Source: Hydractinia symbiolongicarpus (taxonomy: Eukaryota > Cnidaria > Hydrozoa > Anthoathecata > Hydractiniidae). From it: 64,000 nt of DNA. The DNA is taken from contig NC_079886.1 in NCBI RefSeq assembly GCF_029227915.1, forward strand, positions 20,372,501 to 20,436,500, in the 5' to 3' direction. Under the pieces are notes generated by a model. The model saw only the letters and a program-made list of their open reading frames with translations. It did no database searches and was not told the DNA's origin. The first letter of the stretch is position 1; the number at the start of each line of letters is the position of its first letter. Of the stretch, positions 42,362 to 55,386 are shown in pieces. A program made the translations under genes and the position numbers.

Positions 42362-43025
42362 GTTTTTTTTTAATAACTCCTGATTGCTTTGTTATATGGC
42401 TATGATACTTACTGAGTTTCAACATTTATCTATTAGACACCTGCATGCTAATTTTTTAGGTCCCATACCTTTCAGCGGCTTTGATATTGGCCATTACTCG
42501 AAACTACCCCTAAATATCTCTATGAAATCCTTATAATGGGGAAAATTTAATAACTTATGTTAGGATCATCCTTAAAACTTGAAACTTGCATCACAACATT
42601 GTTTTATTTAAAAAAAAATCATTTTGCATAATTTAGACACGTGATTAATCTGATTCCCCGATTTTGAGGGTTTTTACCTGAAAATCGGAAAAACCGGATT
42701 TTCGGACAATTTTTTATGCGATCCACGTAAAAGCCGGAAAAGCTTTCAGAAACTTCAAACAAAATGCAAAAATTCCCTGGAACAAAAGTAATTAAATTTT
42801 AAGCAGATAGTGGCATTTTTAACAAATTTGAAGTTTCTGATGACGTCACAGAAAATGTGCTGACGCAAGCAAAAATTTATTAGCGCCATTTTGTTCCTTT
42901 TATGACGAAGCGTGCCAAGTGTGATTCAATTTGAACGAGCCTATAAAAAGTTATTGAGGGGGGGGGGGCGGATTTTTCCCTCCCCCCTGCCATAGTATGT
43001 TCGAAAACCCCCGGACCGAATAGGG
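42362..43025 (-). mobile_element. truncated copy of the TTAA-type element
   Basis: Matches the complete element at 58,995-59,747 in reverse complement over most of its length (AATAACTCCTGATTGCTTTG... to CCGGACCGAATAGGG). The right end keeps the terminal repeat followed by TTAA at 43,026-43,029. The left end lacks the terminal repeat and about 50 bases. Confidence 0.85.
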
Positions 43026-43189
43026 TTAAAGAACCAGTAAATTTAAAACTGGCATGTGAAAAACGATATTTAAGAAATTGACATGATATTTTTTAACTAA
43101 ATGAAGTATTACACCTTCTGGATCTCAGCAATGCAGTTTTTTTTGCTAACTAATCAACGTGAATGGCGTATAAGAGCTACCGGTGCTTT

Positions 43190-43525
43190 AAGCTGAAAGC
43201 GCTTGAAGCTTAAGTGCCTGTTTTTTTCGTAAAAATTAGAGTGCCGGGTTTTTTTGCAGTAATACTTAGAGAACCGGTTTTTTTTTCGTTAATATTAAAG
43301 TGCTGGGTTTTTTTAAAGTGATACTTAGAGAACCGGTTTTTTTCATAAAAATTAAAGTGCCGGTTTCTTTTGAAGTAATACTTAGAGAACCGGGTTTTTT
43401 TTCGTAAGACTCATTACACTAAAGAGCCGGATTTTTGTAAGATACTTACGAGATTTAAAGTGCCGTTTTGTTGTAGAAGACAAGGTTTCCTTAAAGTGCC
43501 GTTTTTTTTGTAGAGATATTAGAGT
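43190..43525. repeat. degenerate tandem array (AGAACCGG / AAGTGCCGG)
   Basis: About seven alternating units of the type TTAGAGAACCGGTTTTTTT and TTAAAGTGCCGGGTTTTTTT, with a combined period near 60 bases. They decay towards the CAT run. The ACCGGTTCTTTAG-type words at 44,961-45,041 are related. Confidence 0.75.
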
Positions 43526-43530
43526 GCCAC

Positions 43531-44165
<635 letters not shown>

Positions 44166-44960
44166 CTCCACAAAAATCTTACCTTTACACCGCAAGAGGG
44201 TTACACAATTCCCAACGAACTGTTAAAATTGCATTACTGTAAAAACTTATTCAAAATCATTTAGCGCAGTAACAGCCCTATATGAAATTTTGTGGTGCAT
44301 TACTTTTCACGGTCATAAACCCCCCTTTAAACATCCAACGTTATGTAATGGCAGCATGAGTATGAAAGGAACCCTCTTAGCTTGTTACCAGACTGACTAA
44401 AAACAGGGAAATATGCCTCTTGTTCTTTTTCATTTAAACTTGAGTTTACTGCAGATGAACATCTTATAATTGTTGAAGGCAAAGATTAACCAAGAAAAAT
44501 TTGAAGACGTAGATTTGAAGACAGGATTTACTTGCAAGTGTTTTTCATCCCTAGATACTCTTACAGCTATGGTAAAGGGGCATCCTTGTTGCATAGTTCT
44601 ATGGAAAACATTAAAAAGTAAAAGAGCTGACAATTTAGGAGAATCTTCTTACAAAAAGCATAAATAAAAAATTACTCACAATGAAGCTCGCAATCCTGAC
44701 CCACGAAATTTGAACGACCTTCCTCCGTAAACACATGCATAGCTACTTTAACTCGTTTTATTTCAAATAAAAATTTAAATCTTTTTAACCCTTCCTGTGC
44801 TGCTTTAATGGTTCTACAATCCAAAATCCACAATTCAGTATAATTTCTCTGCTTATACAAGAGTACAACTGTCCTTCCGCAATGAGAGCCATTTTGGAAA
44901 GAGCGCGCATGAGGGAATGTACGCCGTATAGCATGGTGGTCTAGATGAATCACGTGGCCT

Positions 44961-45041
44961 AAAAATTAACCGGTTCTTTAGTTAAAGGGCCGGCTAAAAA
45001 TTTACCGGTTCTTTAGTTAAAGAACCGGTACCGGTTCTTTA
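44961..45041. repeat. palindromic ACCGGTTCTTTAG cluster
   Basis: Four copies of ACCGGTTCTTTAG or its reverse complement (TTAAAGAACCGGT), including a perfect palindrome around GAACCGGTACCGGTTC. Related to the array at 43,190-43,525. Confidence 0.75.
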
Positions 45042-45405
45042 GCCACGCCGTAAAAAGAACAGCCATCTTTTTTGCAAACACAATTTCCGTTACTATGTGC
45101 TAGGAGCTTCATTTAACAAACTTTTTACGTTTATTTTGATCGTCAGGGGAAACTTGGAATTTTCAGCAAATAGAATTGCTTGATTTTGATCACGTGGTTT
45201 GATTCATCCAATTAATTTTTTTATTTCGATCACGTGACTACAAAACGCAACAAACAAACGCAAACACAAACTCGTGGCATTTTTCGACAAAGAAAAAATA
45301 TTTTGGTTCGGCAACATCAAAGATTTTTTCGGCGACATCAAAGCAAAATAAGGATATTTATTTTGCCTCTTTTAGAGACACGGAGCAAGCGTATTATTAT
45401 ATAAG

Positions 45406-45890
45406 ACTAGTCGATAAGGCCCGTGGAGAAATCCACTGACGCAGAATAAAAATTTTGATGACATCAGCAACCCATCCACAAAAAAAATTAGAGCTTTGTT
45501 TTCACGTTGCCTCTATTGTGTAGAGCTTAAACTCCTGAACAAAAAAATGTTCGTGTGGTTTTGATGAGCGGTTATTGAGATATAAGGGTTTAAAAATTTT
45601 GTTGACGTCAGGATTAGCCTGCGAAAACCTAAAAAATACTTTTTAGAAATTTGTGCACCTATTGCCTTCATCGTATAGATCTTAAAACGGTTGCAGAGAT
45701 ATTAGGGTTTGAAGGTTTTTTTGATAACGTCATCAACCCGTCCATTCCGAAACGGATTCGGGGACCCAGGTTTGGGAAACTTACCCAAATTGGTCCCAGG
45801 TGGTCTCTAGTTACCCACGCGGTGAAAAATCATTGACGTCACCACCTCGTTTCCAAGTTATTTAGCCTCAAAGTTTTAGGTACACTGTAA
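45406..45890 (+). repeat. GTGGA-family dispersed repeat, copy
   Basis: Begins ACTAGTCGATAAGGCCCGTG and contains GACGTCAGCAACC-like words, CTTCATCGTATAGATCTT, and CGTCATCAACCCGTCCATTC ... GGTCCCAGGTGGTC. The same order is found at 50,280-50,984 (reversed), 55,753-56,328 and 56,331-56,932. The 61-codon open frame inside is not a gene. Confidence 0.85.
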
Positions 45891-45899
45891 TGGCTTCAT

Positions 45900-46570
45900 T
45901 ATTTAATTTACAGTTACATTGACAGTTACATTGACAAAATAATTCCTAATTTAATCTTCAGTGCATTACCCTTTCTTCAAAAATACGTAGTTTGCCTACG
46001 AACAGAACGTTACTTTGCATCGAAGTTATAAAGAATGCTTTGATTAAAAAACCCCTTTATTGGCCCTAAGCAAGCAAATTTGTTCGTTTTTACTCAAATC
46101 GCCAACGTGTTTCAAAGAAAAAGCGGTATAGACCACGGATCCTAAATATTTCATAAAACGCCAAGGCAATCATCAATGTCTTTTCACAACTTTGCAGGAC
46201 TGTGCTGCGAGCATATTACCTCAGAAACTAAGTTTTGTATCACTTGTGTCATTAAACCCGATCACACATAAGCCGTGCGAAACTTAGTATAAACCTCGTT
46301 GTTATATTAAAGAGCGTCTAATTTATTCTAGATTTTACTAGAATGGCATAGCTTTTTATGCTGCTAAATTATTGCGCAAAAAAAAAATAGTTATAACTAT
46401 TGCTAAATTTTCTTGTATAGTAAAAACAAAGAATTAACCTTTCCATAATAAAAAAATTCGGTGAATATAGTTTAAAGATTTAGTAAGTAGTATCAGGATG
46501 TGGAAACCAGGTCAATAGTGGGAGCGCATACAAATTGGCAATGATTAAATAATTTTTTCAAATGCTCTGC
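45900..46570. other. intergenic upstream of the tyrosinase-type gene
   Basis: AT-rich, no gene recognised. It probably contains upstream regulatory sequence of the next gene. Confidence 0.5.
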
Positions 46571-46576
46571 GGAAGT

Positions 46577-46584
46577 ATATAAAC
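46577..46584 (+). promoter_or_regulatory. candidate TATA box
   Basis: TATATAAA lies 126 bases before the ATG of the vWA-tyrosinase gene, which would place transcription start near 46,610 and give a 5' leader of about 100 bases. Position and match only. Confidence 0.45.
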
Positions 46585-46709
46585 ACATTTGAAGATTTTA
46601 TGTACTTCGTAAGATTCGTAACGTAACTGAATCATTCAGACTGCATAACAGTTTATTAACTTTTGGTAGATACAAAATGGTATCAATGAAATTCTGAACA
46701 AACGAAGAC

Positions 46710-49700
46710 ATGTTCTCTAAACAACCCTTGTTTATTTTTCTACTATTCTTACTTTCATGCTGTAAGTAATTTAACTTTTTTTTTCTTAATTATTACTATT
46801 TCCCAAGTTATTTTATTCTGTAATATGAACCGTTATAGAGATGGCTTTGTTTTGTTTGTTTTCTGCCAGTCACTCTAACAATAATGAAAATCTCTTCTTT
46901 TTTTTGTTTACATATGCGCTACACTAATGGTTAAAGTCTTGTTAAGAACATCTAACACAACGCCGCATGTTTTAGTATTGTCATAAAACATAAACCAGTG
47001 ATAATCGGTCACGTCACTTTATCATGTTTATATGTACCATGTATACAAAGGCAATTGCCAGCTCGACTCCAGGTCCTGTGTGCTTTCAAAATGCGGAACC
47101 AATAAGGGTCTGAAAATAACTTTGGGGGCAACGTTATAGGACCCAATAAATTACATAAACACCTGGCAACTTTTATAATTAAAATTATTCTGTATCATTT
47201 AAAGCAATATCACTTTTTCTTAATGATGTCCCAACCCAATTAACATTTTTAGCTAATTACAGATGATATAATAATTTGCCTCGTTTATTTTAACGATATA
47301 CTTACCTTGTGCTTTTTTAGTAATTGAGGTTATTAAAAATTTCCTCCTGTTGATATTACATTATGCATATTTGTGCGTGGTTTGTCAGTCTAATAGATTA
47401 AAAAAAAGCAATTATCTAACAGCGACCATGTTTTTGTGGCCTTTCATGTTTTAGATGGTATATAGTTGCGGAACTTTTGCGTACCTATACTTCAACAACT
47501 TGGGTGATCTGACACTTCTAGTCTTTCATTTTGAAAACTCTGGCAAATTCTAGAAACAGTGTGTTCATACTTGTGTTTCTCTATTCATTAAAATCTTATC
47601 GCATTTATCCGGGTATTCCTTCATATTGTGCGTCCTGGTATTGACTTTTAATACTTGTTTATCGGTAGCTTTATGTGTCTCTGATATTATTACCCGTATT
47701 CTGTTCAAAATGGCTGCTAATTTGCTACTTTGTGCTAGAGAATAACGAAATAACGATGCCAGAAATATGTAGGTTTGCAAAGAATGAGACAAACTTTTGA
47801 TGTTCAAAGTATGTACGACGGGCAAATCCTTAGCATTTTTCACGGGTTAACTGTCAGTAGATGATAAATACAGAATATCAATTGATACCTATTTATGTTT
47901 TAGCCTTGTCCTCAAGACCACCTAGTTTTGATGTAGTATTCATAGTAGACAACAGTCATCCAGGTTTTCTTCGACTTTCAAAACAGGTCATTACATCTTT
48001 GCTCGATTACTTCAGTATATCTCCATCAACAACACGTGTCTCATTGTTCACGATATCAGACGAAGTGACATTAAAGTTTCATTTCAAAAGTTTCGTCAAC
48101 AGAGAATGTGTGGTAAAAGCTGTAAACAGGTTGAAGTAAGTATCTCCTATCCTATTTAAATTTTCTTTTTTTTACCTACTGAAGCATCTAAAATTATAAG
48201 ACCTAGAAGCAAGATTGAAAAGAATTATACTATATTATGAGCGCTGATAACGATGGCAATTTTTTCATCTACTGGTAGAGTTTTTTGTGAAACTTTGTCA
48301 TTCATGCTCTCATAAGCGAACAGCCAAAACACCTCGATAAATTACACATTTTTTTCAACATAAATTGTTACCCGTTGAAGTGACTATAATCAAATAATTT
48401 ATGTTAATATATGCTGTTCTTAATTAGCCTGATTGTTGTTTCTGAATCTATATTAGTTTAGTCATGCAATATATTTCTGATTTATATTTTGCCAATGCCT
48501 TATGTAGTGTGAAGTTTAAATTAATTCTCTTCAACACAGCGAATCTATCTTACCACCAACATCAAAGAGCTTAGTGAAAGCGACGTTGAAAACACGGAAA
48601 CTCTTTGCAACATATCCACGCGGTGACAGAGTAAAGCTAGCCATACATCTTTTGACAAATTCTCTTCGTTACAGTCCCAAATACGCGTACGTTTACAACG
48701 ACATTACGTCATATGCTGTTGTGTATGGTCAACCTAACGATAAAGTGGAATATTTGGTCACACCGCTTAAATCAAAACATTTATTTTTTCTAAGAAAAAA
48801 CAGTGATGTGAAAGCAGTTGTAAATTCATTTAAACTTAAAAGTAAGTCACAGTCCAAATAAGTTTTCTTTTGTAATTTCGTGAACATCTCAAACGTTAAC
48901 TATTTCCTTTAGAATCTTATATGGAATGTTCCGGTACAGGTACCGTTCGAGACGAATGCGATAGAGTTTGTGAGTGTGTCCACGGAAGACTGACAAACTG
49001 TTATCGCCTACGAAAAGAGTTATCAAAGTAAGTACACGATAAGTTTTCTTTTGTAATTTCGTGAACATAACCACAGCAGTCCATTTTAGTTGGATTTTAG
49101 TGGAATTGATCCACAGCGCAGTCATGTTTAGCGTGTGTCTTTACCACAGCTACGGGTCAACCCATGCCTTGTGAGGGAAATTGAGAGGTAATGCCGGTGT
49201 ATACTTAATGTATACATTCCGAACACAGGACCCACATTGATAACAGTGTTCCCAACACTGAAGTGGCTATATTCTGTATAAATAATCGGAATAATAATAA
49301 TGATAATAAGAATAATAATTATAATAATAATAAAAATAAGGCTATACACGTTATTTACAAGAAACCAACTCGGAAAAGTTTCTTAAATTCTGAGTTCTTT
49401 TTGCTCCAAAAACAACAAGTTTCTTAATTTTGGCGGGTCTATTGTAAGATTTAAGCAAAAAACATGATTTTGACAAAACAAGGAGACTTTCATAAACATA
49501 TATACAAGAAAAGATAAAATATATGTATTTTTCACCTTTTATTCATCATCGCTGAAATTTTTAAGTAGTTATACCATCTGTTAAGATAATCAATTTTATA
49601 TTCGTCCAAGTTTTGGTATACCAGGTAATAATATCTGAATGCCATTGATGCTTGACATTTTTGGTTCATAACTTCTTTGTTAAATCGACTTATAAATTAC

Positions 49701-52700
49701 CAGAAATTATTATGTAATCTTATCTTCTTTGCTTAAGGTTATCCAACGCGGAAAGAAAACGTTTATTCACAGCCATCTACAAAATGGGCATGTCATCAAC
49801 GTACAAAACAACTCACGACAAATTTGTGTGGGTGCATGAGAACTACATGTGCACAAAGATACACAATGAAGATTATTTCAACCCGTGGCATCGGTATGTG
49901 GAATAATTTTATAATGTCTTTATAACCGAAGGAACACTGCACTGAAAGATGTTTTCTAAATGATTTACAAGGGTTGCACAACAGTCGTGTGACTCCGTTC
50001 GAAAAGGTTGCGTGCAGCATTCTATTGTATCCCCCGCAGGGTCAATAATTTTCTGGCCGGCGAACCTGTTGATATTTTTATAAGCAAGCGACTAGTGGTG
50101 ATGCATGTTTTATGGTTACCATTGCGCCATTTTAAAAAGACAGTAGTCGACAAAACGATATGTATTTTACCGAACTAATCTCATAAAAATTCTTGACACG
50201 GTCGCACAACTGTTATAGAGGGGGGAAATCTACATGTTTCTGCATCTTGGATTACAAAACTTGTGTATGTGACGGTCATAGTAGATGTGTTCATTTTCTT
50301 TTGAAGTCGCCGAAGAGCGGTTAATGAGATATCAGGGTTTAAAAATTTTGCTGACGTCTCAAAACTCCAAGATTTTTTTCAGAAATTTGTATACCTGCTG
50401 CCTTCATCGTATAGATCTGGAAACGCTGATCGAGAAAATATATAGGATCATATACCTTGATAAACGGTTGCAAAGACTTTTCACCGCATTGGTAACTAGG
50501 GACCACCTAAAACCAATTTGGTTAATTTTACCAAACATGGGCCCCCAAATCCGTTTCGGAATGGATGGGTTGATGACGTCATCAAAAAACCTTTAAACCC
50601 CAATATCTCTGGAACCGTTTATCAAAGATACATGATCTATAAATTTTCTTGATCAGCGTTTCAAGATCTATACGATGAAGGCATTAGATATATAAAATCC
50701 TAAAAAAAAATTGTGTGTTTTTGTGGGTCTTTACTGACGTAAGCAAAAATTTTAAACCTGTTTTTCTCATTGACCGTTTATTAAAAGCCCATGATCATGT
50801 ACATTTTCTCCATCATATACATCATATACATTTTCTTGATCAGCGCTTTAAGCTCTACACAATAGAGGTAACAAATGAACTAATTTTTTTATATGCACTG
50901 CTGACGTCGGCAAAACATCTGAAACAACCTGCTTTTCTATTGTTCTTTGCCTTAATGGATTTTTCCACAGGCCTTATCGACTAGTACAAATTATTATAAA
51001 AAGATTTCATTATTGTATAATTGCACGATTGGCGCACTATTATGTTTCCATGGTGTTGCACTGCAATTTTACGAGTCAGCGGTAACTTTATTAGCTTAAA
51101 CAACTTTCAGCTTTACTAACTGGCTATTCATTAGCCCGTGGATAATTCCACGGGTTCGCCCGTCCCTAAAATATTGCGTTTTGTGTTTCCGTAGCACGAC
51201 GTTTTTCTTGCGGACAAACAGAATGCGGGCTACTATGATTATAGATAAAGGTGTCGTGTAAGAAGCACACAGAAAAGAATCAATCTTATACATTCAAACA
51301 CTGCTTGTCTGTAGGTCGTATAAAAAGAATGTTTGTTTATTAAAAAAGTTTAGCTCGACGACGGTGAACTGAATTTCAAAATGGTTATAACATGGAGGAG
51401 TATGAACTGGAGTTAGTTTCATCGGCTAGTTATTTTTGCTTTGAAACGTTTTCTTGTTTATGTTTTCCGATATAAACCTTTTGCGACTCTATCATTTGCG
51501 TGATAGGCTTTTATGTATTGCCCGGCTACTCAGATGTTAGAGTTAAAATAGTTGACCGCTAAAATTGTAAACAAATAACATTCAACATTTTTGACATTGA
51601 ACAACTAAAAGTTTGTATTTGAAATAACGCAAAAATGTAGTATTAGTAACAGAATATTTCTCTTTCAGATGGTATATTGTGTTATTTGAAAATAGTTTAC
51701 GAGAAATGGATTGTCGCATTACTGTTCCGTTTTGGGACTGGTCATATTGGATGGACAGGAAAGATCTTTTTAATACAAAGCATATTTGGCGACCATACGT
51801 ACGTAACTATGTCCTTTTTTACACAGTAAAAAGTCAGCGCTATATAAGTTTTTGTGACGTCATTTTGAGGTTTTAATGTCATTACAATAATACCGTCAAT
51901 TTAACAGATGGCTAATAGACAACATGTCTGTATTTTGCCCTCGCTACAATGCCATTTCCCGTCCTTCGAACTCTAGGGCTTAAATTCAGAGATTTCAATG
52001 AAAATACATTTCTTGTACGAAGGAAGTAAAAACTCTGTATGCAGGCACAATAACGTACGCCTTAGGCGCAACAAATGTATTCCACGTGCGCCGTAGAATG
52101 AATAAGCTATTTGATCTATTCTGATAAAAAACAGTTATGAACATCATCCGTACCAATGTGATATTAAAAACATTTTTTATCTACGTTTATGTTTTTAGCC
52201 ATATGATCTTGGCGGCGATGGCAATCTGGATAGGTCCATGTGCATTTCGACTGGACAATTTCGAGAAGACAAGTGGGTCGGCTTCAAGCACGAGAAAATA
52301 AAAAAGATAATAAAAAAAACAGCAGAATCATTCTCAAAGGCAGAGAAAAGAAAGTTCAAATCACCAAAATTTTTGACCAAAAAGAGATGTTTGAGACGGA
52401 AATTTAGTCCTGCTGGTGATATCAAACCGTTGTCATCTCTGGATAAAATGCTTGGTGTACCATTAAATCAGTTTCGGGATATCATGCTGTATTTACGGTA
52501 CCGAATACACGGTTCTGTCCATATGGCTGTAGGTAAGCTTTCATTGATTTGATCGCATCTATGATTGATGTCACAGTGTGTATGTAACTATGAATGCCAT
52601 TCTGGCCAGAAAGCTAAATCTAAATTGGGTCTGGGAAGTCTTGAAATTGAAATTACGGAGTAATATAAATGAGAGTTCCTGCATAAACAGTGCTTGTCAT

Positions 52701-53939
52701 AGTGACATCATAATGTGATTTTTTGAATACTAATCTTGAGGCCTACCCTGTGGGTTAGTACCGGAAGGGACCACCACGGTTTTTTCTATAGCTTTTAAAG
52801 CTCCAACTTGAGCTACAAAAACCCTTAAAATTCCTGTCCAACGACAAAAATTTCTTATAAGAGTATTAAATCCGGTTCCTCAGGGGTATGAGTCATGCCC
52901 TCTACCGACTTAGTACGGTAGTAAGATTTGCACAAGATATCATAACTTCTGCATTCTCCATAGTAAGGTTTGATTTTAAATTAGATGATTTTGACAACGT
53001 TATAGTTACCGACATTAATTTCAAAACTACAACTTTTAGGTGGTACTATGAGCTCATCTTGGTCAGCTGATGTTCCGGAGTTTTGGCTTCATCACACGTT
53101 TCTTGATAAAATCTGGTGGTTATGGCAAGAACGAGGCGAGGACTTTAAGAATGTCTATTACAGTAAATTAAATAATAACATGTTCTTGTGGCCATACACG
53201 CAAAAACAAATTATTGATACGATGAACTTGCCGAAATGCATCAAATACAAATACGATGGCTGGCCGCAGCATAACATCGTTCCATTTTATGGTAAGTTTT
53301 CGTCTTTTTTTTCTTCGTATTGTTCTTTTTCTCCCTTTATTGCACTATAGATGATGTAGTAAAGGTAGTCACCAAAAAAAAAAATTTTCTAAATAACTTT
53401 ACATCTTGACATAAGCAAAGTTTGAAAATTTAGAAATGATGTTATCTTCGAAATATAATGTTAGCATTTCTTCGATAACATTATAAGTTCCCGGATTTCA
53501 AATTAAATTCTAAATATCCAGAGCTAAAAGGAGATGTTTAAAAAATTCCAAACTACTTTTTATTCTCTGTGGCATATAATCGTTTTTCCGTTAAGATCCC
53601 TTGCAGGATTTAAGAGAGCTTCTTTTTTTAGGTCTGAACACCAGCTCCTTTGCCGGAAATTACTTGGAAAAGTCTGTTTGTGATAGGAATGAACTTTTTG
53701 AAAATTATCAAGATCACATGTCTTCCGTGTTTCCTGATAAAGACATGGATGATGCGGACGACGATTATGGTGCCAAGGATGATGACGATAATAATGATGA
53801 AGCGAGGAATGACGAAGACAAGTACAGAGGTAATGCTGTACAGAAAAACAGACAAAAGCAACGAAAATATACTGAAAATGATATGGAAGATGACTTGGCA
53901 TTTTTGGACCACCATAGTAAAAAACACAGAACAATGTAA
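46710..53939 (+). CDS. secreted von Willebrand A plus tyrosinase protein, 626 residues, 9 exons
   Basis: Exons: 46,710-46,761; 47,904-48,135; 48,540-48,841; 48,913-49,027; 49,738-49,893; 51,669-51,798; 52,199-52,532; 53,040-53,291; 53,632-53,939. All have GT/AG borders, phases agree, and the total of 1,881 nt is open. Domains: signal peptide MFSKQPLFIFLLFLLSC; vWA at about 26-190 (FDVVFIVDNSHPGFLRL, where the metal motif DxSxS reads DNSHP); Cys-rich stretch 197-225; tyrosinase 235-525. Copper A ligands are probably H260 or H267, H276 and H285 in HNEDYFNPWHR. Copper B ligands are H433, H437 (HGSVH) and H458 or H459 (FWLHHTF). The tail is Asp-rich. With all copper ligands present it should oxidise phenols outside the cell. 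Confidence 0.92.
49270..49345. repeat. (AAT)n-rich simple repeat in intron 4
   Basis: Imperfect AATAATAAT run within the intron between exons 4 and 5 of the vWA-tyrosinase gene. Confidence 0.8.
50280..50984 (-). repeat. GTGGA-family dispersed repeat in intron 5
   Basis: Reversed copy ending TTATCGACTAGT at 50,984, with GATGACGTCATCAAAAAACC and CTTCATCGTATAGATCTGG. It includes an internal repeat of the TATACGATGAAGGC segment, so two partial copies may be fused. It lies in the intron between exons 5 and 6. Confidence 0.8.
51118..51290 (-). repeat. short GTGGA-family MITE in intron 5
   Basis: ATTAGCCCGTGGATAATTCC followed by ACGGGTTCGCCCGTCC, a short hairpin at one end, matching the reverse complement of the insertion at 6,889-7,027. 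Confidence 0.6.
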
Positions 53940-54124
53940 AACTTTTCCGAAATTAAATTTGTTTATTTTACATCTCTATATTAATATCGTAATATGTCTG
54001 TGAGAAGAAAGTCTTGCTACGGACACACGAAATCGCAGATGCGATATTTTTTTTATCCACTTTGTTGCTAAAAGCCCAGGAGTGGCGCACCTTCCGATGT
54101 TTCCACGGGATAATGAATAATCTG

Positions 54125-54130
54125 AATAAA
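54125..54130 (+). terminator. candidate polyadenylation signal
   Basis: AATAAA 186 bases after the stop codon of the vWA-tyrosinase gene. Downstream U/GU-rich sequence (TCTGTCTGTAC) is near. Position-based only. Confidence 0.35.
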
Positions 54131-54299
54131 TACCTGTATTCTGTCTGTACATTATTATCCCCTTTGTTGCAACTGTTGAATTCTAGTGAGCTAAAGAAGG
54201 TATCTGAGTGTAGCGACGAGCGAATTCCTGTGGATTTTCAACAGACTAGTGTATATAGTATATTGTTTGTGTCGATGCCCACACATCCGTAAAATTAAG

Positions 54300-55386
54300 T
54301 GTGTATTATATTCACATTTTAAAGGTTTAACGCTCTTATATATACATAAGTCAATAACGAAGTATTGAATTCCCTGGTAAGATTGAAACAAATATTTAAA
54401 GGAAGACACTGTCGCAGATTTTTAAGTTGCGTTGCGTGGAAGGATATTAATTTTCTTAATGACCGAATAGCTATGGTCGATACTGGACTGATCTTGAAGA
54501 TGGTTTAGATATTTGAATGTGAAAAATTATATTCCATTGATTAGGGAAATGAAAAAATACAAAAGTTTATTTAAAACATTACGGCATGTTTCCCACACAT
54601 TCAGGTGCGCACCCTTGTGGGCGTTTACCGCGTTAGGTCAACATTCGAGGTGATGGAGTTAGGACTGGTGTAAGACGTCTGGCGTTACTTTAGGGCTAGC
54701 GAAATAAGGTCAATGAAGTGCGTGAAATACTTAATACATGAAAAAATTATGTTTCTGGCTTTTCATTCCTATTCTGATAAAAAATGTTCTAATTTAAACA
54801 CTAAAAATTCGCTAAGTATTGTTAAAAATTAACTGCAGGTCGCATATCCGAAATAGACAAAATGAACTTCAAAATCACATTTATCACAAATCGTGAACAT
54901 CCTTTAATTGAAAAGGTTAAAAGTAAAATTCAAACGACATCGCGATTTGAATTTTTTAAACACGTTTCGTTTCTTCTGTTTCTTGTTATATATACCAAGT
55001 CGCGTGACTTACGAACTTGGTCGCGGCTTTTCTTCAATATACTTAAATTCATTCAAAATTAAAAAAAAGACTCGTCGTAATGGAAAGTAATACGTGTTTT
55101 AAGAATCGTCAATCATCCGTGCATGACAGCCAAGGTACGGTGGAGGAGAGGAAGTTTTTACTTAAATGGCAAGGAAAGCACTTTTACAAGGTATAGTAAC
55201 ACTAGCCTCGAGGGAATAATTACGTATAAGATCAACTTCTTTTAAGTGGTCCAGAGGAACAAAAATCTAATTATTCCCTAAAAGTTATCTAATACTTTTT
55301 GAATTTATTCATGAAATCAGTCACCCGCAACAAGATAATTTAAAAAACCCTAAAATTGTATGTTGTAGCATTGGACAGGAATCGCA
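54300..55386. other. spacer between the two secreted-protein genes
   Basis: AT-rich, no gene or clear repeat. The last few hundred bases before 55,387 should hold the promoter of the repeat-protein gene; no good TATA box was seen. Confidence 0.5.

Noticed and set aside
44672-44953. 93-codon minus-strand frame
   Set aside because: No domain, no exon borders and no conserved motif could be seen; insufficient support.
45651-45836. 61-codon frame with related frames at 50.3 and 56.7 kb
   Set aside because: It recurs only because it lies in a dispersed noncoding repeat; copies are shifted and broken.
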